A DNA stretch of 64,000 bases from Ancylobacter rudongensis (GCF_900100155.1 NZ_FMTP01000005.1:124001-188000), one strand, 5' to 3'. Positions 41,249 through 50,164 are shown, numbered from the stretch's first letter. The notes: generated by a model not told the origin, from the letters alone. Translations and numbers: made by a program.

Positions 41249-41752
41249 TCAACGGCAGCCGGAGAGGATGCGGTTGGTGGCGGCGGTGACGCCGTTGAGC
41301 GAGAACACGTAGCTCGTGTCGTTGCCGCGCGCCGAGGTGGCGCTGATGTTCATCTCGCTGCCGCCGCGCAGGGCTTCGAGAAAGGCCGGTTCGCGCTCGG
41401 CCCGCCGCAGCCAGGCGCTGCTGCCTTCGGTCATCATCACGAATTTGTCGTCGCCGATGCTGGCGACGACCTGCGAGCCGCTGGCGAAATTGTAGCCGGT
41501 CTGAAAGCTCACCTCGGTGCGCTGCGCGGTGTCGGGCAGGGCGGTAACGAAGAATGTGACATCACCATGGGTAAGCCGCTCGGGCTTGGCCGAGGTCGGC
41601 GTGCTGATCGTGTAGCATTGCGGCTTGCCGTCGACGTTGAAGCGCCAGGCGCTCCAGTCCTTGTACTCGCCCATTGCTGTCGGCTTGGCAGCCATGGCGC
41701 CGGTGCTGGCAAGGAACATCACACTCAGTGCGATGGCGGTCCGTCCAATCAT
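41249..41752 (-). CDS. Invasion-associated locus B (IalB) family protein
   Basis: Secreted protein of 167 residues. Signal peptide TAIALSVMFLASTGAMA is followed by the IalB domain with WSAWRFNVDGKPQCYTIS and SYVFSLNGVTAATNRILSGCR; the two Cys (about 46 and 166) may form a disulfide. The family occurs across alphaproteobacteria and is an envelope protein, not a virulence marker in itself. The ATG at 41752 has GGAGG 9 bases upstream. A perfect CtrA-type box lies 55 bases upstream of the start. Confidence 0.85.
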   Translation of the reverse strand: MIGRTAIALSVMFLASTGAMAAKPTAMGEYKDWSAWRFNVDGKPQCYTISTPTSAKPERLTHGDVTFFVTALPDTAQRTEVSFQTGYNFASGSQVVASIGDDKFVMMTEGSSAWLRRAEREPAFLEALRGGSEMNISATSARGNDTSYVFSLNGVTAATNRILSGCR

Positions 41753-41806
41753 GGGGGGAAGCCTCCTCTCGTCTGTGGTTCAGCGCAGGAGACTTGTCGT
41801 TCAGCG

Positions 41807-41821
41807 TTAAGACCGCGTTAA
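41807..41821. promoter_or_regulatory. Perfect CtrA-type box upstream of the ialB-family gene
   Basis: TTAA-GACCGCG-TTAA matches TTAA-N7-TTAA exactly, 55 bases upstream of the ialB-family ATG on the - strand. It is the second such box within 2 kb, and both lie directly upstream of envelope-protein genes. Confidence 0.55.
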
Positions 41822-41945
41822 GGCACGCGGCCGGAACGCGATCACAATGTGGACAGGCGGCGCTCCGGCGACGGTTTCGCGGCCGCCGAGGGGCAAGAAC
41901 GGGCGGCCGCTGCGGGTCGCCCGTCGCGCCGGGATGGCCGGCAGA

Positions 41946-42551
41946 TCAGAGCCGCAGCAGCGGATCGGGGTTCAGGGCGTGCAGCGTCCACTGGCGCTGG
42001 ACCTCGTGGAAATGCACGTCCTTGCCGCCCTTGGCGGTGAGGATGGCGGCGATCTCCGCGTCCTTGGCCGCGTCGGGAGCATGCACCCACAGCAGCAGCC
42101 CGCCATCGCCGATCTGGCGCTCGACAAAGGCGGCGTGCTTGCGGCCGAAGGCGCGGGCGAGCAGCAGGCCGACCACGCCGCCCGCCGCGGTGCCGCCGGC
42201 GGTGACGGCAATGGCGGGAATCAGCGCCGCGCCGCCGGTGCCGGCGACCAGCGCCGCGCACAGGCCCGCGACCAGCGCCGGGCCACCGGCCAACGCGGCG
42301 AGGCCTTCCGTCCGTTCATCCGCAGCCACATAGGCGCCGCGCGGAACGTCGCCGGAGTCTTCGAGCGCGCTGAGCGGCTTCAGCGCGAAAGCGCCATGCG
42401 CGCCGAGAACGCTCATGTCCTTTTCTTCGAGGCCAAGCTGCAGCAGCGAATCGACCGCCGCGTGCAGGGCGGCCTCCGAGCTGAACACGGCCACGGCTTC
42501 GCGCTCGCTATAGTCCATGGTGACATCGTCCGGGGAGTCGATCGAACTCAT
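41946..42551 (-). CDS. Hypothetical protein with glycine-zipper membrane region
   Basis: 201 residues from the ATG at 42551 (AGAGGGA 7 bases upstream). The N-terminal domain ([32 protein letters not shown]) resembles the small alpha/beta stress-protein fold that precedes Gly-rich segments in general-stress 17M-like proteins. A long Gly/Ala-rich hydrophobic stretch (about 85-140, [20 protein letters not shown] and [20 protein letters not shown]) could insert in a membrane. The C-terminal part is [20 protein letters not shown]. No function can be assigned. Confidence 0.7.
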   Translation of the reverse strand: MSSIDSPDDVTMDYSEREAVAVFSSEAALHAAVDSLLQLGLEEKDMSVLGAHGAFALKPLSALEDSGDVPRGAYVAADERTEGLAALAGGPALVAGLCAALVAGTGGAALIPAIAVTAGGTAAGGVVGLLLARAFGRKHAAFVERQIGDGGLLLWVHAPDAAKDAEIAAILTAKGGKDVHFHEVQRQWTLHALNPDPLLRL

Positions 42552-42795
42552 CCTGCGTCCCTCTTGGTGCTGTCCGTCCCTCAGTGCCGGCCGAGAGCGT
42601 GATCGGCCCCCTCCGGCATGTTGTCGCAGCCCTCCCGGTGAGAGCGACCGCGTGGTGCCCAGCTTTGGCGATTGCGGCGGGCGACGCCACGGAAAAGTGC
42701 GCACCATGGCGGGCTGTCGCTGCGCCCGCTTGCGGACGGCTCGCGCGGGGCGGGTGGTGCGTTCGGAGAAATGCCGCTTGCGTTTCAGCGGCGGC

Positions 42796-42856
42796 GGGAG
42801 TAACTCGCTCCCCGGGCTACCCCTCCCCACCGAGGGGCTCCCATCTGGAAGGATGG
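42796..42856 (+). ncRNA. serC-type leader RNA upstream of serC
   Basis: Three consecutive hairpins immediately before serC: GGGAG/CTCCC (42796-42812), CCCCTC/GAGGGG (42820-42837) and CCATC/GATGG (42841-42856), the last overlapping the Shine-Dalgarno. The order and the GGCTACCCCTC...GAGGGGCTCCCATC core resemble the serC motif described in alphaproteobacteria. It probably modulates serC expression; its ligand, if any, is unknown. Apart from this leader, nothing else was recognised in the 310-base spacer 42552-42861. Confidence 0.6.
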
Positions 42857-42861
42857 CTATC

Positions 42862-44037
42862 ATGACGATTACCGCGCAGCCGGCTGTGAAGCCGGCCAAT
42901 CCCAATTTTTCGTCCGGCCCCTGCGCCAAGCGGCCCGGTTGGACGCTTGAGGCCTTGAGCGATGCTCCGCTCGGCCGCTCGCACCGTGCCAAGGTCGGCA
43001 AGGCGAAGCTGAAGCTCGCCATCGACCTCACCCGCGAAATTCTCCAAATTCCCGCCGATTACCGCATCGGCATCGTTCCCGCCTCCGACACCGGCGCGGT
43101 CGAGATGGCGCTGTGGTCGCTGCTCGGCGCCCGCCCGGTCGACCTGCTGGCCTGGGAAAGCTTCGGCGAAGGCTGGGTGACGGATGTCGTCAAGCAGCTC
43201 AAGCTCAAGGACGCCCGTATCCTCAAGGCCGGCTATGGCGAGCTGCCCGACCTCGGCCAAGTGAATTTCGACCATGACGTGGTGTTCACCTGGAACGGCA
43301 CCACCTCGGGCGTGCGGGTGCCGAACGCCGATTTCATTCCCGCCGACCGGCAGGGCCTGACCATCTGCGACGCCACCTCGGCGGTGTTCGCGCAGGACCT
43401 CGACTGGGCCAAGCTCGATGTCGTGACCTATAGCTGGCAGAAGGTGCTGGGCGGGGAAGCCGCGCATGGCATGCTGATCCTCTCGCCGCGCGCGGTCGAG
43501 CGGCTGGAGAGCTATGTGCCGGCCTGGCCGCTGCCGAAGATCTTCCGCCTGACCAAGGGCGGCAAGCTGATCGAGGGCACGTTCGAGGGCGAGACCATCA
43601 ACACCCCGTCCATGCTCTGCGTCGAAGACTATCTCGACGCGCTGAACTGGGCGAAGGCGGTCGGCGGGCTCAAGGGCCTGCAGGCGCGCTCGGACGCCAA
43701 TTTCAAGGTGCTCGCCGACTATGTGGCGAAGACGCCGTGGATCGACTTCCTCGCCACGGTGCCGGAAACCCGCTCCAACACCAGCGTGTGCCTCGTGGTC
43801 GCCGACCCCGAGGTGAAGGCGCTGGCGCCGGACGCGCAGGCGGCCTTCGCCAAGGCGCTGGCGGCGTCTCTGGAAAAGGCCGGCGTCGCCTATGACATCG
43901 GCGCTTATCGCGACGCGCCGGCGGGCCTGCGCATCTGGGCGGGCGCCACGGTCGAGGCCTCCGATCTCGCCGCGCTGCTGCCCTGGCTCGACTGGGCCTT
44001 CGCCAGCGCCAAGGCGGGCCTCAAGCAGGCCGCCTGA
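42862..44037 (+). CDS. serC: Phosphoserine aminotransferase SerC
   Basis: PLP-dependent enzyme of 391 residues that converts 3-phosphohydroxypyruvate to 3-phosphoserine, in the longer alphaproteobacterial form. It begins near [18 protein letters not shown]. The PLP-Lys region is [19 protein letters not shown], with the [17 protein letters not shown] segment before it. The ATG at 42862 has GGAAGGA 8 bases upstream; an in-frame ATG at 42853 lies within that site and is unlikely. It is followed by serA with a 218-base spacer that contains a TCCCGCC/GGCGGGA hairpin (44180-44196). Confidence 0.95.
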   Translation: MTITAQPAVKPANPNFSSGPCAKRPGWTLEALSDAPLGRSHRAKVGKAKLKLAIDLTREILQIPADYRIGIVPASDTGAVEMALWSLLGARPVDLLAWESFGEGWVTDVVKQLKLKDARILKAGYGELPDLGQVNFDHDVVFTWNGTTSGVRVPNADFIPADRQGLTICDATSAVFAQDLDWAKLDVVTYSWQKVLGGEAAHGMLILSPRAVERLESYVPAWPLPKIFRLTKGGKLIEGTFEGETINTPSMLCVEDYLDALNWAKAVGGLKGLQARSDANFKVLADYVAKTPWIDFLATVPETRSNTSVCLVVADPEVKALAPDAQAAFAKALAASLEKAGVAYDIGAYRDAPAGLRIWAGATVEASDLAALLPWLDWAFASAKAGLKQAA

Positions 44038-44255
44038 TCCCTCGCGCCTCCCCCGCCGCTGACGCAAGGGGACGGCGAAGGGGCCGCGTTCCGGCCTGAT
44101 GGCGAATGGCTTCCTCTCCCGGCCGCGTTTCGCCATCCAAGCCTTCCCGCGTGCGCCCGACGAACGCTTCGTCGTCCCCTCCCGCCAGCGGCGGGACCTG
44201 CCATTCCCCCCGCGCCGCGGGGCGACCTTCCCCCTTTCCGAACAGGATGAAGCCC

Positions 44256-45842
44256 ATGGCTCCCCGCGTTCTCATTTCCGATGCGCTTTCCCCCGCCGCC
44301 GTGCAGATCTTTAAGGACCGCGGCATCGAGGTCGACTTCCAGCCGGCGCTGGGCAAGGACAAGGACAAGCTGGCCGAGATCATCGGCAATTATGACGGTC
44401 TCGCCATCCGCTCGGCGACCAAGGTGACGCCGAAGATCCTGGCCAACGCCACCCGGCTGAAGGTGGTCGGGCGCGCCGGCATCGGCGTCGACAATGTCGA
44501 CATCCCGGCCGCCACCGCCAAGGGCGTGATCGTGATGAACACGCCGTTCGGCAATTCCATCACCACCGCCGAGCACGCCATCGCCATGATGTTCGCGCTG
44601 GCCCGCGAAATCCCCGCCGCCGACGCCTCCACCCAGGCCGGCAAGTGGGAGAAGAACCGCTTCATGGGCGTGGAGCTGACCGCCAAGACGCTGGGCATCA
44701 TCGGCTGCGGCAATATCGGCTCCATCGTCGCCGACCGCGCCATCGGGCTGAAGATGAAGGTCATCGCCTTCGACCCCTTCCTCAGCCCTGAGCGCGCCAA
44801 GGATATCGGCGTCGAGAAGGTGGAGCTGGACGACCTGCTCGCCCGCGCCGATGTCATCACCCTGCACACGCCGCTGACCGACAAGACCCGCAACGTGCTC
44901 TCGGCCGAGGCCATCGCCAAGACCAAGAAGGGCGTGCGCATCGTCAACTGTGCGCGCGGCGGGCTGGTCGACGAGGCGGCGCTGGCGCAGGCGCTGGAGA
45001 GCGGCCATGTCGCGGGCGCGGCCTTCGACGTGTTCATCACCGAGCCGGCGACCGAGAACCCGCTTTTCGGCCATCCCAATGTGATCTGCACCCCGCATCT
45101 GGGCGCTTCCACCACCGAGGCGCAGGAGAATGTCGCGCTGCAGGTGGCCGAGCAGATGAGCGACTATCTGCTGCGCGGCGCCATCTCCAATGCGGTGAAC
45201 TTCCCCTCGATCACGGCGGAAGAAGCCCCGAAGCTGAAGCCTTTCATCGAACTCGCCGAAAAGCTCGGCTCCTTCGCCGGCCAGCTCACCGACACCGACA
45301 TCCAGACCGTGCGCATCACCTATGACGGCGCGGTGGCCAGCCTGAAGATCAAGGCGCTGACCTCGGCGGCGGTGGCCGGCCTGCTGCGCCCGGCGCTGGC
45401 CGACATCAATGTCGTTTCCGCCCCGAGCATCGCCAAGGAGCGCGGCATCGTGGTGGAAGAGACCACCCGCGAGATCGCCGGCGACTATGAGAGCCTGATC
45501 ACGCTCACCGTCATCACCGAGAAGATGGAGCGCTCGATCTCCGGCACAGTGTTCGCCGATGGGCGCCCGCGCATCGTCGACATCAAGGGGATCAAGGTGG
45601 ACGCCGAGTTCGCGCCCTCCATGCTCTACGTCACCAATGAGGACAAGCCGGGCTTCGTCGGCCGCTTCGCCAGCCTGCTCGGCGATGCCGGGCTCAACAT
45701 CGCCACCTTCGCGCTCGGCCGCGACCGGCAGGGCGGCGATGCCATCGCGCTGGTCGAGGTGGACGGCACCGTGCCGGGCGAACTTCTGGCCAAGGTGCAG
45801 CAGCTTCCTTCCGTGAAGCAGGCCAAGCCGCTGGTGTTCTGA
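44256..45842 (+). CDS. serA: D-3-phosphoglycerate dehydrogenase SerA
   Basis: First committed step of serine synthesis, oxidising 3-phosphoglycerate with NAD. 528 residues from the ATG at 44256 (AGGA 8 bases upstream); the frame is open to 44106 but that part is not family-like. The NAD fold has TLGIIGCGNIGSIVADRA; catalytic residues lie in VNCARGGLVDEAAL, FITEPA and TPHLGASTTEAQ. An intervening ASB domain and a C-terminal ACT domain (LYVTNEDKPGFVGRFASLLG) suggest allosteric control, typically by serine. Confidence 0.96.
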   Translation: MAPRVLISDALSPAAVQIFKDRGIEVDFQPALGKDKDKLAEIIGNYDGLAIRSATKVTPKILANATRLKVVGRAGIGVDNVDIPAATAKGVIVMNTPFGNSITTAEHAIAMMFALAREIPAADASTQAGKWEKNRFMGVELTAKTLGIIGCGNIGSIVADRAIGLKMKVIAFDPFLSPERAKDIGVEKVELDDLLARADVITLHTPLTDKTRNVLSAEAIAKTKKGVRIVNCARGGLVDEAALAQALESGHVAGAAFDVFITEPATENPLFGHPNVICTPHLGASTTEAQENVALQVAEQMSDYLLRGAISNAVNFPSITAEEAPKLKPFIELAEKLGSFAGQLTDTDIQTVRITYDGAVASLKIKALTSAAVAGLLRPALADINVVSAPSIAKERGIVVEETTREIAGDYESLITLTVITEKMERSISGTVFADGRPRIVDIKGIKVDAEFAPSMLYVTNEDKPGFVGRFASLLGDAGLNIATFALGRDRQGGDAIALVEVDGTVPGELLAKVQQLPSVKQAKPLVF

Positions 45843-45862
45843 GGCGCGGCGCCGCGTATGAA

Positions 45863-45894
45863 AAAAGGCCCCCGGAGCGATCCGGGGGCCTTTT
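45863..45894. terminator. Bidirectional terminator between serA and eda
   Basis: AAAAGGCCCCCGGA-gcga-TCCGGGGGCCTTTT has perfect 14-bp complementary arms with a GCGA tetraloop. It ends in T on the + strand and in T again when read on the - strand. It serves serA on the left and eda on the right. Confidence 0.92.
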
Positions 45895-45913
45895 GCATTA
45901 GAAGCGCGCCCCT

Positions 45914-46561
45914 TCAGAGCGGGAAGGCGGCGCGGTGCAGCTTGGCGGCGGCCTTGGCCAGCGCGACGATCTGCTCCCAGTCGCCCATGGTAACGCTCTC
46001 ATTCGGCGCCACCCAGGAGCCGCCGACGGCGAGCACGTTGGGCTGGGCGAGGTAGGAGCCGACATTGGCCGGGCTGATGCCGCCGGTCGGGCAGAAGCGC
46101 AGATCGGGGAGCGGGCCGGCCAGCGACTTCAAAAGGTTGACGCCGCCGACCGCTTCGGCCGGGAACAGCTTCAGCACCGGAAAGCCCATGGCGTGCAGCG
46201 CCATCGCCTCGGTGGCGGTGGCACAGCCGGGCATAACGGGCACCGGCGCCTCGGCCAGCGCCTCCGCCAGCGCCGGCGGGCAGCCGGGGCTGACCAGGAA
46301 GCGGGCGCCGGCATCGATGCATTTCTGAATGAGGTCCGGCCGCGTCACCGTGCCGGCGCCGACAATGGCGTCCGGCACCTCGGCGGCGATGGCGGCGATG
46401 GCTTCCAGCGCCGCCGGGGTGCGCAACGTCACCTCGATCAGCGGCAGCCCGCCCTCGGCCAGCGCCCGCGCCAGCTTCACGCCGGCGGCGACACTCGGCA
46501 CGGTGACGACGGGAACGACGGGAGCGCGGGCGAGCAGGAAGCTGGGATCGGGAAGCGACAT
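45914..46561 (-). CDS. eda: 2-dehydro-3-deoxyphosphogluconate aldolase (Eda)
   Basis: Class I aldolase of the Entner-Doudoroff pathway that splits KDPG to pyruvate and glyceraldehyde-3-phosphate; it often also acts on 4-hydroxy-2-oxoglutarate. 215 residues from the ATG at 46561 (AAGGTG upstream). Motifs are PLIEVTLRTPAAL (catalytic Glu), GAGTVTRPD, FLVSPGCPP, the Schiff-base Lys in FPVLKLFPAEA, and FCPTGGISPANV. It is monocistronic here, away from edd. Confidence 0.93.
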   Translation of the reverse strand: MSLPDPSFLLARAPVVPVVTVPSVAAGVKLARALAEGGLPLIEVTLRTPAALEAIAAIAAEVPDAIVGAGTVTRPDLIQKCIDAGARFLVSPGCPPALAEALAEAPVPVMPGCATATEAMALHAMGFPVLKLFPAEAVGGVNLLKSLAGPLPDLRFCPTGGISPANVGSYLAQPNVLAVGGSWVAPNESVTMGDWEQIVALAKAAAKLHRAAFPL

Positions 46562-46709
46562 CGGGCACCTTGCGGGAGATTTGCGGGGGACTCGTTGCGA
46601 CATGAAGACCGCCGGGCGCCGGCTTGTCGAGAGGCGCGAGCAAGATTTGTGCGGTGCGGGGGCGCAGCCTGCGCACCGCGCCTACGGCCCCGTGCGGCGG
46701 GCGCTCCGG

Positions 46710-47543
46710 TCAGGCCGCGAAGCTGGTCGAGCGGGAGAGGCTTTCCCAGTCGGCGATCTCGGCTTTCATCAGGTCCAGCTTCTGCGCCACGAGCTCAAGC
46801 GCGTCCTCGCCGAGAAAGAGGCGCGTTGGCGGGTGATCGGCCCCGACAAGCTTAAGAAGGGCCTGCGCCGCCTTTTCAGGATCGCCGGGCTGGTTGCCGC
46901 TCTTCGTCTGGCGCGCCGCGCGCAGTGGGTCCATCACCGCATCGTAGTCGCCTAGGCTGCGCGGCGTCCGATCCATGGAGCGCCCGGCCCAATCGGTGCG
47001 GAACTGGCCCGGCGCCAGTGCGGTGACGTGGATGCCGAAGGGAGCCACCTCCTTGCCGAGGGATTCGGAAATGCCCTCCAGCGCGAACTTGCTGCCGCAA
47101 TAGAACGCGATGCCGGGCATGGTGATGAAGCCGCCCATGGAGGTGACATTGACGATGTGCCCGCGGCGGCGGGCGCGCATGCCCGGCAGCACCGCCTTGA
47201 TCATCGCGACCGGGCCGAACACGTTGGCGGCGAACTGGCGCTGAAGGTCGTCGATGGAGGATTCTTCGAGGATGCCCTCATGGCCGTAGCCGGCATTGTT
47301 CACCAGCACGTCCACCGGCCCCACGGCCCGCTCGGCGGCGAGGACGGCTTCGGGAATGGCCGCGTAGTCCGTCACATCCAGCAGCAGCGGAAAGGCGCGC
47401 TCCGACGTGCCGAAGGCCTGCGCGTCGGCGGGACGGCGCACGGTGCCGATCACCCGATGACCATCGGCCAGGGCGGCGGCGGCGAAGGCCCGTCCGAGAC
47501 CGGAGGCGACGCCGGTGATAAGGAAGGTTCTGGAAGTGGTCAT
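46710..47543 (-). CDS. Short-chain dehydrogenase/reductase
   Basis: Classical SDR of 277 residues. The cofactor motif is TGVASGLG (about 10-17), with NNAG at about 87-90, a catalytic Ser in VNVTSMGGF and a catalytic YCGSK (Tyr-x3-Lys). The cofactor-binding Arg pair after beta-2 (TVRRPAD) favours NADP. The substrate is unknown. It is divergent from a TetR regulator across 54 bases that hold a perfect palindrome, so the pair is probably a small autoregulated detoxification or redox unit. Confidence 0.85.
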   Translation of the reverse strand: MTTSRTFLITGVASGLGRAFAAAALADGHRVIGTVRRPADAQAFGTSERAFPLLLDVTDYAAIPEAVLAAERAVGPVDVLVNNAGYGHEGILEESSIDDLQRQFAANVFGPVAMIKAVLPGMRARRRGHIVNVTSMGGFITMPGIAFYCGSKFALEGISESLGKEVAPFGIHVTALAPGQFRTDWAGRSMDRTPRSLGDYDAVMDPLRAARQTKSGNQPGDPEKAAQALLKLVGADHPPTRLFLGEDALELVAQKLDLMKAEIADWESLSRSTSFAA

Positions 47544-47574
47544 GGGAGGTTCCTGCAGTTGATCAAACCTGAAT

Positions 47575-47590
47575 TTATATCATGATATAA
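47575..47590. promoter_or_regulatory. Perfect 16-bp palindrome, probable TetR operator
   Basis: TTATATCATGATATAA is its own reverse complement and lies 7 bases before the TetR-gene ATG and 31 bases before the divergent SDR start. Size, symmetry and place fit an operator controlling both genes. Confidence 0.7.
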
Positions 47591-47597
47591 CTCCGAA

Positions 47598-48272
47598 ATG
47601 GATCAAGACAAGCCCCGGCCCGCGCGGCCGAAGCAAACGACGCGCGCGCGCATTCTTGACGCTGCCGAGCGCTTGCTCGGGCAGGGCGACGCCGACTTTT
47701 CGATGCGCGAGCTCGCCGAGGAAGCGGGCGTGAGCTTCGCGACGCCCTTCAACCAGTTCGGCAGCAAGGCGGGGATCATGCTGGCCCTCTCCGAGCGCCG
47801 GATCGACGCCATGCGCGAGCGCCTTGCCCGGGCGGTGCTGCCGGCCACGGCGATCGAGCGTGTGCTCGTGGCGGTCGATATTGCGACGGGGGTCATGCTG
47901 AGCGCTCCAGCGGTCAATCGTGCCGTCATGGCGGCGGTCAGCGCGCCGAACGATCCACCCGGCAATGTGGCCGGCCGCTCCGGCGCGTGGTGGGCCGAGG
48001 CCCTCAGCGCGGGGGCGGGCCTCCCGGAGGCGACGCGCGATCTGGCGATCGCCGCGCTGCCCCTTCAAATGGCCTTCGCCTTTCGCGGCGTTCTGTCCTT
48101 CTGGACGGCGGGCGAGCTTTCTGACGCGGCTCTAACCCGCCAGGCGCGCGCGGCCGTGGCCACCCTTCTGCTCGGTTTCAGCGGACCGGACGAGCGGGCC
48201 GGGCTTCTGAAGCTGATCGGGGCAGAGGGCGTTCGAGCCGCGGCGGAGGCGGCCGGGCTCGCCGACCGGTGA
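47598..48272 (+). CDS. TetR-family transcriptional regulator
   Basis: Repressor of 224 residues. The N-terminal helix-turn-helix region (about 15-65, RARILDAAERLLGQGDADFS, then MRELAEEAGVSFATPFNQFG) matches the TetR family; FNQFGSK replaces the usual YxHFxSK. The ligand-binding helical domain follows and includes LPLQMAFAFRGVLSFWTAGE. It is divergent from the SDR gene around a perfect palindrome. The ligand is unknown. Confidence 0.87.
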   Translation: MDQDKPRPARPKQTTRARILDAAERLLGQGDADFSMRELAEEAGVSFATPFNQFGSKAGIMLALSERRIDAMRERLARAVLPATAIERVLVAVDIATGVMLSAPAVNRAVMAAVSAPNDPPGNVAGRSGAWWAEALSAGAGLPEATRDLAIAALPLQMAFAFRGVLSFWTAGELSDAALTRQARAAVATLLLGFSGPDERAGLLKLIGAEGVRAAAEAAGLADR

Positions 48273-48364
48273 CTCTGCCGCCGGAAGCGCCATGCACCGT
48301 CTGGTCGTCCGGGCGTTCGTGACCTAGCCTGAGGCCGACGACACCGCCCGGACCCGAGTAAGCC

Positions 48365-49294
48365 ATGTTCAACCTCGATTCGCCCTATCCCCGCGACCTG
48401 ATCGGCTATGGAAGGACCCCGCCGAACCCGAAATGGCCGAGTGGGGCACGGATCGCGGTGCAGTTCGTCATCAATTACGAGGAGGGCGGCGAGAACTGCA
48501 TCCTCCATGGCGATGCCGCCTCCGAAGCGTTCCTGTCGGAGATCGTCGGCGCCCAGCCCTGGCCGGGGCAGCGGCATATGAACATGGAGTCGATCTACGA
48601 ATATGGCGCGCGCGCCGGCTTCTGGCGGCTCTGGCGCCTGTTCACCGCGCGCGGCCTGCCTGTCACGGTCTATGGCGTGGCGACGGCGCTGGCGCGCAAC
48701 CCGGAAGCGGTGGCCGCGATGAAGGAGGCGCAGTGGGAGATCGCCAGCCACGGGCTGAAATGGATCGACTACCGCAACCATTCCTATGCCGCCGAGAAGG
48801 CCGATTTCGACACCGCGCTGCGGCTGCACACCGAGATAACCGGCGAGCGCCCGCTCGGCTGGTACACCGGTCGCACGTCCGAGCATACGCGCCGCATCGT
48901 CATGGAGGAGGGCGGCTTCCTCTATGATTCCGACATCTATTCCGACGACCTGCCGTTCTGGGTCGCCGGGCCGCGTGGGCCGCATCTGTCCATTCCCTAC
49001 ACGCTCGACGCCAATGACATGCGCTTCGCCATCCCCGCCGGCTTCGACCATGGCGAGCCGTTCTTCGCCTATCTGCGCGACAGTTTCGACGTGCTCTATG
49101 CGGAAGGGGCGCAGGCGCCGAAGATGATGAGCGTCGGCCTGCACTGCCGGCTCGCCGGGCGGCCGGGGCGGTTCCTGGCCCTGCAGCGCTTCCTCGATCA
49201 CATCGCCCGGCATGACCATGTGTGGGTGCCGCGCCGGATCGACATCGCCCGGCACTGGCACGAACATCACCCGCCGTCGGCAAAACCGGAGTGA
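48365..49294 (+). CDS. puuE: PuuE-type allantoinase (polysaccharide-deacetylase fold)
   Basis: Hydrolase of 309 residues in the NodB-like superfamily. The PuuE hallmark N-terminus YPRDLIGYGRTPPNPKWPSG is clear, followed by VQFVINYEEGGENCILHGD, EIASHGLKWIDYRN, and GWYTGRTSEHTRR through YDSDIYSDDLPFWV. Family members open the allantoin ring to allantoate in purine breakdown. No other uricolytic gene is nearby, so activity on a related cyclic amide is possible. It is followed 4 bases later by the MliC-like gene. Confidence 0.85.
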   Translation: MFNLDSPYPRDLIGYGRTPPNPKWPSGARIAVQFVINYEEGGENCILHGDAASEAFLSEIVGAQPWPGQRHMNMESIYEYGARAGFWRLWRLFTARGLPVTVYGVATALARNPEAVAAMKEAQWEIASHGLKWIDYRNHSYAAEKADFDTALRLHTEITGERPLGWYTGRTSEHTRRIVMEEGGFLYDSDIYSDDLPFWVAGPRGPHLSIPYTLDANDMRFAIPAGFDHGEPFFAYLRDSFDVLYAEGAQAPKMMSVGLHCRLAGRPGRFLALQRFLDHIARHDHVWVPRRIDIARHWHEHHPPSAKPE

Positions 49295-49298
49295 GGCC

Positions 49299-49661
49299 AT
49301 GACCATGCGCAACGCCTTCCTTGCCACCCTCGTGCTCGCCGCGCTGCCTGCCGCCGCGCGGGCGGGGGAGATCGTCATTCCGCTGCCGGCCGGGGCGACG
49401 GCCGAGACCATCAAGGCGCCTTACGACTGCGGCGCCTTCGGCCCGGTCGAGGCGCGCTATTTCAACGCGCCGCCGGTGGCGCTGGCGAGCCTGGCGTTCA
49501 AGGGCGAGTTCCTGGTGATGTCAAATGTCATCGCCGCCTCGGGCGCGCGCTATGCCGGCGGCAAATACATCTGGTGGACCAAGGGCAACGGCGCCGACCT
49601 TTATGACGTGACCTTGGGCGAGGGCGCGGCGCCCGTGGCCTCCTGCGCCGCCGGCTCGTGA
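49299..49661 (+). CDS. MliC-family periplasmic lysozyme inhibitor
   Basis: 120 residues from the ATG at 49299, whose GGAG lies at the end of puuE. Signal peptide FLATLVLAALPAAARAG precedes a compact beta domain with YDCGAFGPVEARYFN and the MliC signature ASGARYAGGKYIWWTKGNGA, where the Ser and Lys insert into the C-type lysozyme active site; a second Cys near the end can pair with the first. It is probably co-transcribed with puuE. Its last 61 bases overlap the convergent channel gene. Confidence 0.75.
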   Translation: MTMRNAFLATLVLAALPAAARAGEIVIPLPAGATAETIKAPYDCGAFGPVEARYFNAPPVALASLAFKGEFLVMSNVIAASGARYAGGKYIWWTKGNGADLYDVTLGEGAAPVASCAAGS

Positions 49662-50134
49662 GCGTCGTCGTGCCCGGCCTCGTCATGGCGCGGCGCCCGC
49701 CGGCGCGGAGAGCGGCGCACCTCCGGCAGATGCTGCTGGATGACGAGGAAGAGCAGGGCGGTGGACCAGCCGAACATCATGATGCCGCTGCCCGCCGTCA
49801 TCGGGTCGATCAGCCGGGTTCCGACATCCTGCGTCGACTGGCCGAAGCCCAGCGCGGTGTAGTTGACGAAGGCGGAGTAGTAGGCGTCGTTGTGATCCTC
49901 GACGATGCCCTGCGCGGCATAGACGACGGCCCAGAAGCCGACTTCGATGAGATGGGCGATCAGCAGCACGATATTCGCGACAATGAGCGCCGTCAGCAGC
50001 CGCAGCCGGGGATGGCGCTTGAACATGTTGTCATAGGCGTCCGCCCAGTCGAGCAGAATGTAGGTCGCCATCAGATGAACCAGCATCACCAGCATCATCA
50101 AGGTGATGCCGATGCCGATTTCCTTGAGGATCAT
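49601..50134 (-). CDS. Small ion-channel (potassium-channel-like) membrane protein
   Basis: 177 residues from the ATG at 50134 (GGGAG 7 bases upstream). The first helix is IGITLMMLVMLVHLMATYIL, the second is LLTALIVANIVLLIAHLIEV, a pore-like loop is SAFVNYTALGFGQSTQD, and the last helix is IMMFGWSTALLFLVIQQHL. TALGFG resembles the TxGxG filter of two-pore-type channels but is not canonical. The His/Pro-rich C-terminal tail is read antisense to the end of the MliC gene. Ion selectivity is inferred only. Confidence 0.7.
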   Translation of the reverse strand: MILKEIGIGITLMMLVMLVHLMATYILLDWADAYDNMFKRHPRLRLLTALIVANIVLLIAHLIEVGFWAVVYAAQGIVEDHNDAYYSAFVNYTALGFGQSTQDVGTRLIDPMTAGSGIMMFGWSTALLFLVIQQHLPEVRRSPRRRAPRHDEAGHDDAHEPAAQEATGAAPSPKVTS

Positions 50135-50164
50135 CGTCGTCTCCCGGGGGCGGAGGAGGAGTAA

